From Durio zibethinus (taxonomy: Eukaryota > Streptophyta > Magnoliopsida > Malvales > Malvaceae), in NCBI RefSeq assembly GCF_002303985.1, contig NW_019168048.1:18795384-18859383 (forward strand): DNA of 64,000 nt. Reading direction: 5' to 3'. The notes under the pieces were generated by a model that had not been told where the DNA came from, made no database searches, and saw only the letters and a program-made list of their open reading frames with translations. A program made the position numbers and the translations under genes. Shown one piece after another: positions 36,601-48,700 of the stretch. The first letter of the stretch is position 1. Each line of letters starts with the position of its first letter.

Positions 36601-37353
36601 TTTGCTTCTATTCTAGGTTTTGTTCCAATCCCTAAATTTGCTAAATTTGGCCTTTAATTTGTGCCTTAACTTGCCTTTACAATGCTTGTTTGTTAGTCAA
36701 TTTAAGCTTCATTAATGTTTATATGGTTTTAATTACTGTTAATTGCATAATAATTTAGATTTATAATTTCATGTATGTGTATGCCATAGCCCAAATACCT
36801 TTTAGCCCATTTTAGGATTTTAGTTCCATGCCATTTAATTTTATATTCATGCATTTACATTTCAATTATGGGTTAGGTTATTATTCAGGGTAAATTGCAA
36901 TTTTATTTCTTTTTGTTCAATTTAATTTCATATTATCCATGAATAATTATTGTATTTTACTTTTATAATGTCTATTCTTTAATTTAGAACCTTTTTAGTT
37001 AGGTTTTAGATACTTTCTTTTTTTAATAACTTTATATTTTAAGTAACTTTTCACTTTTAGTAAGTTTTAGGGTTGATTTAGAAACTTTTCATAATTTGTT
37101 AGCAATTAGGTTAAAGTTTCATTCATCATAATTTTTAGGGTTAATTAGTTGTTAATGTAGGTTTAATTGATTAATTTAGTGTAATTAAACAAAAAATCTC
37201 CCCTCAATCCAAATATATCCTAGAGATCCAATCTCAATGATTCACCTTAAACTAGAAACCCAATCCTTATAGAGATGATAACCCGGAATACTTTCAATCT
37301 ATATTACTTGTGCAGCTTGTATACTTATGATACTTTTGCATAATTAGCAATGA
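33609..37353 (+). repeat. 5' LTR of the Athila-like element, about 3745 bp
   Basis: It starts TGATAATTTT and ends just before the GTTTTTGG that leads into the primer-binding site. A good TATA-like box (CTATATAAAG) is at 34295-34304. The downstream two thirds are strongly T-rich on the plus strand. Similarity to the 3' LTR at 44418-48204 runs throughout with many substitutions and small indels. Confidence 0.9.
34295..34304 (+). promoter_or_regulatory. LTR TATA box
   Basis: CTATATAAAG lies about 690 bp into the 5' LTR. The equivalent position in the 3' LTR (45115-45124) reads CTATATGTAG, so only the 5' copy keeps a canonical box. Confidence 0.55.
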
Positions 37354-37358
37354 GTTTT

Positions 37359-37376
37359 TGGCACCATTACCGGGGA
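37359..37376 (+). promoter_or_regulatory. Primer-binding site complementary to tRNA-Asp 3' end, decayed
   Basis: TGGCACCATTACCGGGGA differs from the complement of plant tRNA-Asp(GTC) 3' sequence at three positions, and each difference is a G-to-A change consistent with methylated CG or CNG decay. It lies a few bases after the LTR end. A tRNA-Asp primer is typical of Athila elements. Confidence 0.85.
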
Positions 37377-37517
37377 TTGATGCACTTAGATTAGGGTTAA
37401 TATTGATACCAAGCATACTAGGATGTAGTTGGGTCACCTTCTTTTGTAGATAGTTGTAAATACTTTTTTTTATTTTCTTCTTTTAGGTTTTATGATCTAC
37501 AAATCTATAGTTGGTCC

Positions 37518-38940
37518 ATGCGAAGGAGTAGAACCCTTGATCTGATCCCTCTAAACCCAGAAATAGAAAGAACACTTAGGAAAATTATGAGGAAAAAACA
37601 AGAGAATATTGCTCCACCTAAAACCATGGTCGATCCCAATGATAACAAAACCTTGCGGGATTATGTTGTACCCAATGTTGATGGTTTTTAGCAAAGTATA
37701 AGATGGCCAACAATCCAAGCAAACAATTTTGAAATCAAGCCTGCCATAATCCAAATGATCCAGACCTTAATACATTCAAACACAATGGTGTATTTCATGA
37801 TGCCATTAGAATTAGGTTGTTCCTTTTCTCTTTCTATGATCAGGTTAAGAATTGGCTCACTTCAAATGCCTTCTGGATCGATCATTATTTCAAACGATCT
37901 TATCTAAAAATTTTTGCAAATGTTATTTCCACATGCAAAGACCATAAAGCTTCACAACGACATCACTAATTTCACTCAATATGATTCTAAGTCTCTTTAT
38001 GAAGCTTGAGACTAATATAAGGAATTGCTTAGGAGGTGTCCTCATCATAGCCTACCCAGATGGCTAAAGGTTAAGACCTTTTATAATGGTCTCTTCAGAC
38101 ACAATAGGATAATCATAGCCGTTGTAGCTGGTGGCACCCTCATAAGTAAGTCTATAGATGATGCCTTCAAGCTCATCAAAGACATGGCTGCCAACCACTA
38201 TTAGTGGTCATTTGAAAGATAAAACTAGAAGAAGGCTGTCAGATATATGAGTTAGATGCCTTTAGTGCTATTATTGCTCAGATAGCTAGTTTAGCTAAAA
38301 AAGTATAGGCCTTAAGATTCAATTTTGTTCCTACACCTACTCCTATTTCTAGCCTTGTCCAATCCATACAGAGCCCTTTTTTAGTTGTGATATGTGTGGA
38401 CATGGCCATTCAGTAGATCATTGCCCTATTAGGATAGAGCTTGTCCATTCTGTTGCTCAGCTTAGTAGGCAACAAAGCAATCCTTACTCTAACACTTACA
38501 ATCTAGGTTGAAAAAATCACCCGAATTTTTCATGAGCAAACAATCAAGGTCAGTGCTTTAATTTTAAAGCCCAACACCATCCTAGTTTTTCTCACCCTTT
38601 AGCTCCTCAATACCAACCACCACCACTTATTCTTTCTCCACAAGAGAAGAAAAATTCCCTTGAACATTTGTTGTTTTCCATCCTTTAAAACTACAACAAC
38701 ATGTTGCTAAATCAAGTTAACCTTATCCAAGGGCAGGCTGCAACCCTTTAAAGTCAGGCAACTACCATAAAAAACTTAGAGGTGCAAGTCAGATAGATAG
38801 TTAGTGCCTTCGATAGCTGCCCTTAAGGTAGCCTTCCTAATAACATTGAAGTCAATACATGAAGGGAAGAAAAGGAACATTGCAAGGTCGTTACCTTTAT
38901 GAGTGGTAGACAACTAGGTATGATAGCATTGTAGACCCCA
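37518..38940 (+). pseudogene. Athila-like gag, degraded
   Basis: A start codon at 37518 opens an N-terminal frame (MRRSRTLDLIPLNPEIERTL). Later come PTIQANNFEIKPAIIQMIQ (about 37710-37760), YDSKSLYEA (about 37980), LLRRCPHHSLPRWLKVKTFYN (about 38025-38085) and GGTLISKSIDDAFKLIKDMA. At about 38385-38425 the zinc knuckle reads CDMCGHGHSVDHCP, with all three cysteines and the histidine present. Several stops and frame changes interrupt it. This is the nucleocapsid precursor, expected to package the element RNA. Confidence 0.85.
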
Positions 38941-39183
38941 TATCCTTAATTCTCTAACCTACTTTATTATTGATGAATGAAAGCTGGGAATGGAAAAGTA
39001 GTTAAAAGAGAAGAAAATGAGAAAGAAGAGGGTATGAATCCTATGTCAACTAAGGAAAGTAGTTCATCTGAAGTTACAATCAATAAGCCCAAGTCATATA
39101 AACCTCTCATACCTTTTCCATAAAGATTTCAAAAGTAAAAGAATGAGCAGCAGTTTGCTAAATTCCTAGAGTTTTTTAAGAAA

Positions 39184-39681
39184 TTGCATATTAACATTCC
39201 CTTTGCAGAGGTGCTAGAGCAGATGCCTAGTTATGCAAAATTTATAAAAGAGATAATTTCAAAAAAGAGAAGGTTGGAAGATTGTGAGACCATTGCACTC
39301 ACTAAAGAGTTTAGTGGCATCATTCAAAAGAGCATTCCTCTTAAGATTAAGGACCCTGGTAACTTTACCATACCTTGCACTATAGGTAATCTTTTCTTTG
39401 ATAAGGCATTTTATGACTTAGGTTCTAGCATTAATTTGATGCCCAAATCCATTTTTAGAAAATTATGGTTAGACGAAGTTAAACCCACTAGAGTGACACT
39501 TCAGCTAGCTGATAGGTTTCTGAAACACCCTAGAAGCATTATAAAGAATGCTTTAATTAAGGTTGAGACATTTATCTTCCTAACTAATTTTGTGATCTTA
39601 GAAATGGAAGAAGATAAGGAAATACCAATCATCCTACGTAAACCTTTCCTTGCTATTGAACAAACCTTTATCGATGCCTAA
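39184..39681 (+). pseudogene. Athila-like retroviral-type aspartic protease, open for 165 codons
   Basis: This is the longest intact frame of the element. It starts MHINIPFAEVLEQMPSY, contains FTIPCTIGN (about residues 61-69) and the active-site text FYDLGSSINLMP (about residues 76-87), then VTLQLADR and EEDKEIPIILRKPFLA near the end. The family active site is DLGASIN; here Ala is replaced by Ser, which does not remove the catalytic Asp. The ILGRPFLA block is changed to ILRKPFLA. The frame is part of a larger gag-pol polyprotein, now separated by stops. Confidence 0.9.
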
Positions 39682-40084
39682 AAACAAAAACACATAATGT
39701 AAGGCCAAGATCAAAAAAGTGACATTCAATGTCTTTCAAGTAATGACATACCCTAGTGACTTAGATGATTGTTATAGGTTGGACACTTTGAGCTGATAGG
39801 ACATGACACTTTTTTAAATGATCACCCTTATAAACTTCTCAAGTCCTCATTTGATGACAAGTTTTCTAATTGTGTTGAATGGGTTAAACCACTAGTTATG
39901 ATCCTCGGGGTCAATTTGAGAGTTTAGGTGATACTTTGTTTTCTAGCCCTCTAAAACCTTCAGTAGAAAAGCCACCACCCTCAGAACTTAAGCCTTTACT
40001 TGATCACGATAAGTATGTATTCTTTGGAAAAGACTTTACTCTACCCATCATCATTTTTTTTGGTTTTAACCATGATTAAGAAGG

Positions 40085-41085
40085 CAAATTGTTAAAAGTT
40101 TTTAGAGAGCACATGAAAGTGATTAGCTGGTCTATAGTCGATATTAAGGGTATCAGTCTTTTTGTATGTGTGCACGAGATTTTCTTAAAGGAAGACCATA
40201 AAGCAACCATAGAGCACCAGCGTCCCTTAATACTATAATGAATGCTGTGGTGAAGAAAGAAATAATTAAATGGTTTGACATTAGTATTATTTACCCCATT
40301 TCTGATAGCTCATGGTTTAGCTTAGTCCAATGCCGAAAAAAGGTAGGATGACTATCATCACTAATGATAAAAATGAATTGATCCCACAAAGACTGTAATG
40401 GGATGGCGCATATGCATTGACTATTGAAAGCTTAACAAGGCAACGAGGAAAGATCATTTCCTATTCCCTTTCACAAATCAGATGCTAGATAGGTTATCCG
40501 GTCATGAGTTTTATTATTTTCTAGATGGTTATTCTAGATATAACTAGATAAAAATAGCCTCTAAAAACTAAGAGAAAACCACTTTCAATTGCCTATATGA
40601 AACCTTTGCATTTTGGAGGATGCCTTTTAAATTATGTAATGCAGCTGCTACTTTTTAGCGATGCATGATGACTATCTTTTCTGACATGGCAAAAGATTTT
40701 CTTAAAGTTTTCATGGATGATTTCTCTATCTTTAGTGACAACTTCAAACTATGCTTGGTTCATCTCGATTTGGTCTTGAAAAGACGTGAAGAAACCAATT
40801 TGGTCTTAAATTGGGAAAAATGCTATTTTATGGTACAAGAAGGAGTGGTGTTAAGCCTTAAGGTTTCTTCTAAGGGAATAGAGATTGATAAAGCCAAGAT
40901 TGAGGTCATTGAAAATCTCCCACCTTCTACTATAGTTAAGGGATTAGGAGTTTTCTTGGACATACTAGTTTTTTCCATAAGTTCATTAAAAATTTCTTCG
41001 AGATCTCCAAACCTCTATGCAATCTACTTGAAAAGAATGTGCCATTCAAGTTTGATGAATATTGCATGGTTACCTTTAGAACACT
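40085..41085 (+). pseudogene. Athila-like reverse transcriptase, degraded
   Basis: It starts with text such as VISWSIVDIKGIS, then IIYPISDSSWFSLVQC, KNEL and RKDHF-like blocks in shifting frames. An open stretch from 40665 follows (MMTIFSDMAKDFLKVFMDDFSIF), with the catalytic FMDD intact. Next come LVLNWEKCYFMVQEG and KGIEIDKAKIEVIENLP. Stops and frameshifts lie mostly before 40640. The polymerase would copy element RNA from the tRNA-Asp primer. Confidence 0.9.
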
Positions 41086-41500
41086 AAAAGAAAAGTTAAT
41101 CATAGCTCCCATCATTATGGCTCATGATTAGAATCTTCTTTTTGAACTTATATGTAATGCTAGTGGCTATGTTGTTGAGGCAATCCCAAGCAGCAAAAAG
41201 GTAAACTATTCCATGCCATCTGCTATGCAAGTAGAATGCTTAATGATGCTTAATTAAATTATGCCACAATTAAGAAAGATCTATTGGTAGTTATTTTTTC
41301 CTTCAACAAGTTTTGCTCTTATCTCATCAACATAAAAGTGATAGTCTACACAGATCACTCTACCATTAAATATCTAATAGCAAAGAAAGTTGTAAAACCA
41401 AGGGTAATTAGATGGGTTTTCCTTTTTCAAGAGTTTAACTTAAAGACAAGGGATAAAAAGGGGACCAAGAATTAGGTGGTTGATCATCTTTTCAGAAGGA
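41086..41500 (+). pseudogene. Athila-like RNase H domain, degraded
   Basis: Frames read FELICNASGYVV (about 41140), corresponding to the first catalytic region FELMCDAS with the Asp replaced by Asn. Then come HAICYASRML, KDLLVVIFSFNKFCSYLI and VIVYTDHSTIKYLIAKK (41335-41390), where the TDH motif is intact. It ends with VIRWVFLFQEFNLKTRDKKGT and a VDHL-like block that leads to integrase. Confidence 0.85.
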
Positions 41501-42720
41501 AAATAATAGTGTTTGAGACTATCATTAATGAAGCTTTTCTTGATGAGCAATTGTTTGCTTACAATCATACTAGCTTACCCTGGTATGTGAACTTTGTTTA
41601 TTATCTCGCTGGGAAAGTGTTTCCTCCTAATTTGACATACTAGGAAAAGAATAAACTCTTACATGATGTCAAGTTCTACGTTTGGGATGAACCTTATCTA
41701 TTCAAGAAAAGTAAAGATCAAATCTTAAGAAGAGGTATCCTTGTGGAAGAAATAGAAGATATACTTAGATATTGTTATTCGTTTAATTATGAAGGGCACT
41801 TTAGAGGAGAAAGAACTATAGCAAAGGTGTTGCAATGTGGATTCTACAAGCTTACTTTGTTTAAGGATGCGCACTAGTTTGTTTTGAGGTGTGATCAATG
41901 CCAAAGGGTGGGCAACATTTCGAAGAGGCATGAAATGCCCCTAAACAACATTTTAGAGGCTGAGATTTTTTATGTGTGGGGCATTGATTTTATAGGACCT
42001 TTCATCTCATTTTATAGTAAACTTTACATCTTCGTAGTGGTTGACTATGTTAAGTGGATGGAAGCAACTGTTTTACCTACTAATGATGCCAAGGTTGTCA
42101 TAAGCTTTCTTAGGAAAAACATCTTTATGTGATCTGGGACACTTAGAGCCATCATTAATGATGAGAGAACCCATTTTGCGACAAACACTTTGCTGCACTT
42201 TTAGTGAAATACAAGATTACCCATAAGGTTGCTATTGGCTACCACCCAATGGCTATGGCCAAATTGAGGTCTCGAATAAGGAAATCAAAAGGATAGTTGA
42301 AAAAAACTGTGAATCCCTCAAGAAAGGATTAGTTTGAGAGATTGGACAACTCACTTTAGGCAAATAGGGACGTCACCATACCAGTTGGTCTTTGAAAAAG
42401 TTTGTCATCTACTAGTGGAACTAGAACATAAAGCATTGTGGGCTATTAAGAATTTGAACTTTGATCTGAACACAACTGGTGAGAAAAGGTTGCTACAACT
42501 CAATAAGTTTGATGAGTTTAGATTGCAAGCCTATGAAAGTTTTAGGCTTTACAAAGAGTAAATAAAAATAAGGCATGACAAGAAAATCCTCGAAATGTGC
42601 TTCTAACCATATCAACATGTGATGCTTAACAATTCTTGACTAAAACTATTTCCAGGAAAATTGAAATCCAAGTGGTTTGTTCCATATATGGTGACTTAAG
42701 TATTCTTTTATAGTGCAATT
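41501..42720 (+). pseudogene. Athila-like integrase, degraded
   Basis: The zinc-binding N-terminus shows YEGHFRGERTIAKVLQCGFY, then RCDQCQRVGNISKRHEMPLN (about 41885-41945). The catalytic core follows with WGIDFIGPF (first Asp present), IINDERTHF (second Asp present) and QIEVSNKEI (Glu present). The C-terminal part includes SPYQLVFEKVCHLLVELEHKA and LNFDLNTTGEKRLLQLNKFDEFRLQAYE (open at 42334-42561). Stops and frameshifts separate the parts, but the three catalytic positions survive. Confidence 0.9.
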
Positions 42721-44390
42721 GAAATCAACGACGAGAATGTGAAGGAACCCTTTAAGGCAAATGGTTAAGGACTAAAACATTACTTTGAAGGAGCTATTAA
42801 TCAACTAAAATTGGTCATTCAACTCTCTGACACTATGTAAGCTACAAGCAAATGTCAAGTTGTAGACTTTAATTCAACACTTCTTGGAAGGCAACCCAAG
42901 CTTTTTATCTTTCCTTGCTTGTTACTTTTTATTTGTCACTTTGATTTTTTTAATCTTTGCCTTTTTGTGCTGTGTAGATATAAACAAAAGGCATTTTAAA
43001 GACTCACATGATGACATCAAAAACAACAGAAGGGTTTTACATTTACTACATTTTATTTATCCTCGAATTCTTATTTATTCTAATTTATGGTTTGTCCATC
43101 TTTTGAATACAAGAATAATAAAGCCAATCATGGGAGCTTTAAAGAAATCTTCAATCATGTCAAGGGAGTATTCTACATCCTTTTATGTTTAATTTCTTCC
43201 TTACTTGCACATTGAGGAAAATGTGATTTTCAAGTCTTGAGGTAGAAAAAAATGTGCCAAAATTTTGCAAATTTTTGAAAATTTTCAAAAATTTTGCAAA
43301 TTGATGTGCTAAAATGATTTTGCTATGAGTCATTTGTATGCTTCCCTTGGTTCGTTTTCCATGATGCTATGATAGAAACCATGAATGACTTTGACTATAA
43401 CTTTAGGAAAAGAGTAAAAATAGTGTGAAGCATAAGATAAAATTTGGAATTTGAGATATTTGATTCTAAGTATTCATTTGTGAGTGCATGCTATAATCAT
43501 TGAATTACGAGTCATTTAGTGAATATGTTATCATTGGAAGTGCATTTTTTTCTTGTGTGCTTATATTCTAGAATTTGTTTAATCACCTCTTGAGGCGAAA
43601 TATCATAGACTATGCCAAATTAAGAAAATGATTTAGGCCATCCTTGGATTAATTGAGCCTTTCAAGCCACCCTTATATGCTCATCCATTCACCCTTTTTG
43701 AGCCCTATATTACCTTTTCTTTGTTAAGCACCCATATCAAAAACTTATACCTTATTTTGCACTTTCATCTTGGTTGTCACTACCCTATGTGCATAAGGAT
43801 CATACATGATATAATTAGAGAGTTATGTCACATGTGGGATTTGGGAAAAATAAAAAAAATCAAAAAATAAAAAAAAATAAAAACGAAACAAATAAATAAA
43901 GAAATAAAAGTGTTCAAAATAAAGAAAATGGAAAAGATCAAGTTTGGATGTACTAGTAGTCTTGTAGCTTTCTAAATAACCTTAAGATTGTAGTGCATGA
44001 TTAGGGTACTTGAACTTAAACATTCTTTTCTATCCTAGCCTAACATTACAAGCTATTTAAGACCAAAGGATCTTGGATTTTGTATAAGTCTACACTAGTG
44101 GAGAGAGGTGTGAAAAATAAACATATGAAATAGATGCACTCTTTGATTTTGTTATGTTAATTGCATGATTGCATGTTCACAACTAAATAGCATGTGAAGA
44201 CATGTGATGAAAATTGCACAAATAATGGGACTTTAATTGGATAGAAGCATATTTTCAAAAGATGCCTATGACTTACCTATATTTTATGACTTATCTTAAA
44301 TTATAGTCATCATGCAATTTTTAAAGCAATAATTTCTAATTAATCATAAGAACGAAATTGACTCATAGCATAAGTTGATTTTGCTTGAGG
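42721..44390 (+). other. Athila-like 3' non-coding region with conserved motifs
   Basis: After integrase comes the motif cttggaaggcaacccaag (about 42881), also found at 55815 and 61478. Near 43207 a block cacattgaggaaaatgtg followed by a decayed aagtttggggg-like motif recurs at 56070 and 61688 in the neighbouring element. An A-rich tract is at 43850-43910. No env-like frame is recognisable; a 102-codon frame (42884-43192) has no clear family. Confidence 0.7.
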
Positions 44391-44417
44391 ACTAGCAAAA
44401 AGTTAAGTTTAGGGGTG
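44371..44417 (+). promoter_or_regulatory. Polypurine tract region before the 3' LTR
   Basis: The text ttttgcttgaggactagcaa followed by aaagttaagtttaggggtg ends exactly where the 3' LTR begins (TGATAATTC). The same arrangement (tgcttgaggacaagcaaaag, then aagtttgagggt) precedes the LTR at 57367, which supports it as the plus-strand primer region. Confidence 0.7.
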
Positions 44418-47400
44418 TGATAATTCTATTTTTGTTTAGAATTGTCATAAATGTATTTAATCAATTATATTACTTGATAAAATTTTGCTTGATTCCTAGC
44501 AATTTAATTCAATTATCCATCTAATTAATTTATTCGTCTCATGTCAGAGATAAATTAAATGGTAAAAAAAAAAGGTGAAATTGTAAGGAAATTTGAAGAT
44601 TAAAAAGATAAGGAAGTGGCATAAAGAATGCAAGAATGTGCATGGGTGAATATATGTACATGAAGAGGATAGAGGTTATGAGATGTCTTCAAAGCAGCAT
44701 ACACATTTGGTCATTATGTTGGCCTCCTATTTGGATAAAAGATGAAAATTGGCCACTCTTGCATAAAGGAGGAAGGCCAGCAAACTTTCAAAGCTGAGAG
44801 TAATTTGCTTGCATGAAGAATTGAAGAAAATAAGAGCTATATGTTCTTAGCTACAACCACTTTTTGCATAGGATGTAAAAGCCACCAAGCAACTGTCAAG
44901 AGGAACCGATTGACATGTAGGCTAGTTGTTAAGATCTTGTAATTTAGTTGCATGAAGGCTTGATGAGCTAGTCATACTTGTGTTAAGAACATGGAAATGA
45001 TATGAGGGACAATATTAAAAAATGGATAAAAAGACCTACTCCACTACACTGACTGCTATTGTGTTCAAGAGCTACCTATTGTTTGAATAAAAAAAAAGTG
45101 CACTACTACTTCCACTATATGTAGCCATATACTCTCCAAAATGGGGCACAAAATTAGTTACTGCCTTAGTAGATAGAACCTAAAAATAACGTGCAAAAAG
45201 AGGAAAATTTTGGGCTACTCGCTTGGCATTTTAGTGCACCCTCATTGGCCATTGGATGTAGTTAGATGAGGAGAAAAATGCCACATTTTCTGCATTGCCC
45301 GAAAAGAAGCCAATTTCCCTAAATGCGGCTAAGATTTTTTAAAAGAATAACCTAGTTGGGATGCCATTGCTTGCTGTCATGGGTTGAACTCCAAGATTGT
45401 CCATTTAGGCAGACATAATTTACTTAATTGAGGTGTTGACTGAGCCTCTTCTTACTATGCCATTGGTGCAGAAAATGAAGAAAATTCAACTGCAACTAGA
45501 AAAAGATAAAGCAAGCTGAAAACATGATTGGTCCTCTCCAGAAAATGATGCCTAGCTACTATATGTCATGGTTTTAAAGAGAATTTTTAGGCCAACCTAC
45601 AAATATGACTTGAAATTTTCCTATCCATCAAATGGTAAGAGTGCACAAGGATCCACACAAGAACATGCATAGAGGATCAAACCATGGATTGCCAACTATT
45701 AGCCAATGTTACTAGATTTCTCCTTCTATGTTACTTTTGATTTTTGGGGTGTTGGAAAGGTTTTTTGTTGCAAAAATCAGAAAGCACATGAGTAGGCAAA
45801 TAAGGAATACATTTGAATGGTAGTGGCACATGAAAAGGAGAAAGAATGCATGAAAATGGGAATGTGGTGCATGAACATTTCCTATTGTTGCTAGTTTTTA
45901 GGAAGTTATAGTTTGGGAGCTTGAAAAGATCCAAAAAAATTATGTCTTTTGCTGAGTTTAAATGGCTGCCAACACACCTTACACATGGGTAATTAGGATT
46001 CCCTCATTGACCATACTTGGAACCTTACATGATGGAAAAAGGACATGGATAAGAGAGCCTTTGCATTTTCAATTTTTTTTCAACTCTAGAACAATCCATG
46101 TTTGAGTTGATATTTTAAGGGTTGAGTTTTATTATTAGAAACCATTGATTGGCTAAAAATTAACCTAGCTTTGACCTTAAAAGAGAACATTTTTAGGGCT
46201 GTAAAAGGGGGACACATTTTTTTTTTATTTTTTGGTTTTCTTTTCTTGGGATAGAAATGGTTCAAGCAAGCAGCAGCCATATTTGGTCTAGTTGAGCTCT
46301 TTTAGCCTCCATTTAGCTTTGTTTCTAGGTTATTTTCTTAATCAATTTACTTATCTTTAAGTTATCTTTCATGTCTTAAGTTCTATTTTAAATTTCATAC
46401 ACTTTGGTTAATCTTAAGTTAATGAAATTTTAGTCTTCTGCAACTTTGTTTCTAGCATTATTTTGTTGTCTTTTTCCATTGTGTTTAGTTTGGTTTTTCT
46501 TTAAGTTTCTACCATTTTTATGTTGGTTGAGCTTGGATTTTGGCTAATGATGAAAGCCTAGAGTGACCTTGAGTGTGAGAAATCATCTAAGGGGTCCAAG
46601 ATGGCCTGACTCTATTTTAGCTCATTTTATTGTTTAGTTTTCATGCACTATTTTCAACCTAGTTTTTCACTCATTTAAGTTTAGTTTTTGACCTTGCTCA
46701 TTTCATTTTTTGATTTTTTTTAAGTCTATTTTCAAGATATGGTTTTAGATTGAGAATATCATGCTAGTATCTTGAGTTATGCTAGCATTTAAGCCGAAAG
46801 GTCCATGTTGTTCTCATTTTTCATGATGCATTTTGAACACTATTTTTGTCATCATTCTGTTCAGTTTTTAAGGATTGATTCCTATAGGTTTTTTGCTTCA
46901 TTTAAAGTCTAATTTAAGTTCATGATGTTTATTTTAATGTTTTTATGCATCTCATGTTATTTTTGTTGCATTATAGCTCATAGGTTCACTTGGTGGTCCA
47001 TTATGTTCTATTTTATTATTTTTCTTTTTTGTAGGTAATGTGTAGTTTTGCATTGGCTGTTTCCAACCCTATTAAAATTCATCTTTGGGTTATTATTCAA
47101 GTCTTGTTTAAGTAATTTGCTACCATATAGGTTAGGTTGCATTTTTTAGTTGTTTACATGTTACTATTTTAAGTTTTTGATGAAATGCCTACATGGAATT
47201 TGATTTTTTCATTTTATATTTTAAATTTTTGGTTAGGATAAGTTTTTAAATGTGGATACAATAATTAAATGATATGGTTAGGATAAGTTTTTAAATGTGG
47301 ATTTAGTAATGAAATGATACATTTTAGGTCATTTTCATGTTAAAGTCATGTGCATTTAAGGTTTTGCATTATAAAGTAATGTCCATGTCCATTGAGGGTT

Positions 47401-48204
47401 TATTTCTAAAATGTTTTACTTTGCATTTTGTCTTTTTATGAGGTTTTAGGGACTAATTTTTTCTACTATTCCAGGTTCAGTTCCAGCCCTAGATTTGCTA
47501 AATTTGGTCTTTAATTTGTGCCTTTAACATGCCTTTCCAATTACGCTTGCATGTATGCTTGTTTGTTAGTCAATTTAAGCTTCATTTGCATGTTTATTTG
47601 TTTTAATTGTTGTTAATTATGGTTTCATGTATAGCCATAGCCCAAATACCATTTAGTCTATTTTCAGATTTTAGTTCTATATCATTTACCTTTATATTTA
47701 TGCATTTACATGTCAATTATGGGTTAGGTTATTATTTAGGGTAAGTTACAATTTTTTTTTTGTTCAATTTAATTTCATATTATGCATGAATAATTATTGT
47801 ATTTTACTTTTAAAATGTTTATGCTTTAATTTAGAACATCTTTAGTTAGGTTTTAGATACTTTCCTTTTTTAGTAACTTTCTATTTTAAGTAACTTTTCA
47901 CTTTTAGTAAGTTTTAGGGTTAATTTAGGAATTTTTCATTATTTGTTACCAATTAGGGTTGAAGTTTCATTTGGCATAATTTTTAGGTTTAATTAGTTGT
48001 TAATGTAGTTTTAAATGTATTAATTTAGTGTAATTAAACAAAAAAAAATTTCCCTTAGATCTAAATATATCCTAGAGGTTCAATTTCAGATATTTGCCTT
48101 AGAGTAGAAACCTAATCCCTGAGGAGATGATAACCTAGAATACTTCCAATTTATGTTACTTGTGTGACCCATACACTTGTAGTACTTCTATGTGGTTAGC
48201 AACA
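44418..48204 (+). repeat. 3' LTR of the Athila-like element, about 3787 bp
   Basis: It is co-linear with the 5' LTR. It differs by many substitutions, a degraded TATA box (45115-45124) and a private 45-bp tandem duplication at 47231-47320. It ends GTTAGCAACA, followed by the host copia sequence. Confidence 0.9.
47231..47320 (+). repeat. 45-bp tandem duplication private to the 3' LTR
   Basis: A unit beginning ggttaggataagtttttaaa occurs at 47231 and 47276. The 5' LTR has one copy (about 36419), so the duplication followed insertion or arose during reverse transcription of one LTR. Confidence 0.85.
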
Positions 48205-48700
48205 CTAATACTCCAGAACAAAATGGCATGGTGAAAAAAAAAAGAATGGTACATTTTAGACATGGTAAGATTATGATGAAACAAGCAAATCTCCTAATAA
48301 GTTTCTAGGTAGATGTTCTTTTAACTACAACTTACATTTTTAATCGAATACCTTTAAAGTTTGTTCTTTCAACATTTTAGCAATTATAGAATTGTGAAAA
48401 GCCTAATATGAAAGGTTTGAAAGCTTGGGGTTCGGTTGAGTAAGTTCATAATTCTTTTCATAAACATGGGGAATTGAGTTCTAAAGCAATAAAGCGTATC
48501 TTTGTAAGACACCTTGATTGTTCTAAGGGTTATGAGATGTATTATGAATATCTTAAGATGTAGATTTCCTAGAAGAAGATTTCCTGAATTAGTTTTGATG
48601 AAGTTTAAAAGGATTTTAAACTATACAAGTTATAAGAACCTAAATAACAAACTCCTAAGAAAGCTATTCCATTTTATCAGGATGAGGGTGGAGATTTTGA
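48205..48700 (+). pseudogene. Ty1/copia integrase, downstream part
   Basis: The frame resumes from 33608 with DTPEQNGMV, then AWGSVEYVH-like and IFVRHLDCSKGYEMYYEYL (about 48500-48560). These match the C-terminal half of the copia integrase catalytic domain and its extension. The change of the expected ERRNR text to KKKRM and several stops show decay. Confidence 0.85.

Larger units (their letters stand above)
33609..48204 (+). mobile_element. Complete Athila-like Ty3/gypsy element, 14.6 kb, nested in copia
   Basis: Two direct LTRs (33609-37353 and 44418-48204) enclose a primer-binding site, gag, protease, RT, RNase H, integrase, a long 3' region and a polypurine tract. The flanks TTGAT (33604-33608) and CTAAT (48205-48209) form a 5-bp target duplication with two transitions. 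The host copia integrase frame is continuous across that duplication. All reading frames carry stops or frameshifts, so it is non-autonomous now. A 3.8-kb solo LTR of the same family is at 13034-19036 on the other strand. Confidence 0.9.

Noticed and set aside
42884..43192. 102-codon frame after integrase, as a possible env-like protein
   Set aside because: It has one hydrophobic N-terminal stretch but overlaps the conserved non-coding ggcaaccca motif and has no env-like features. It is more likely chance in the 3' region.
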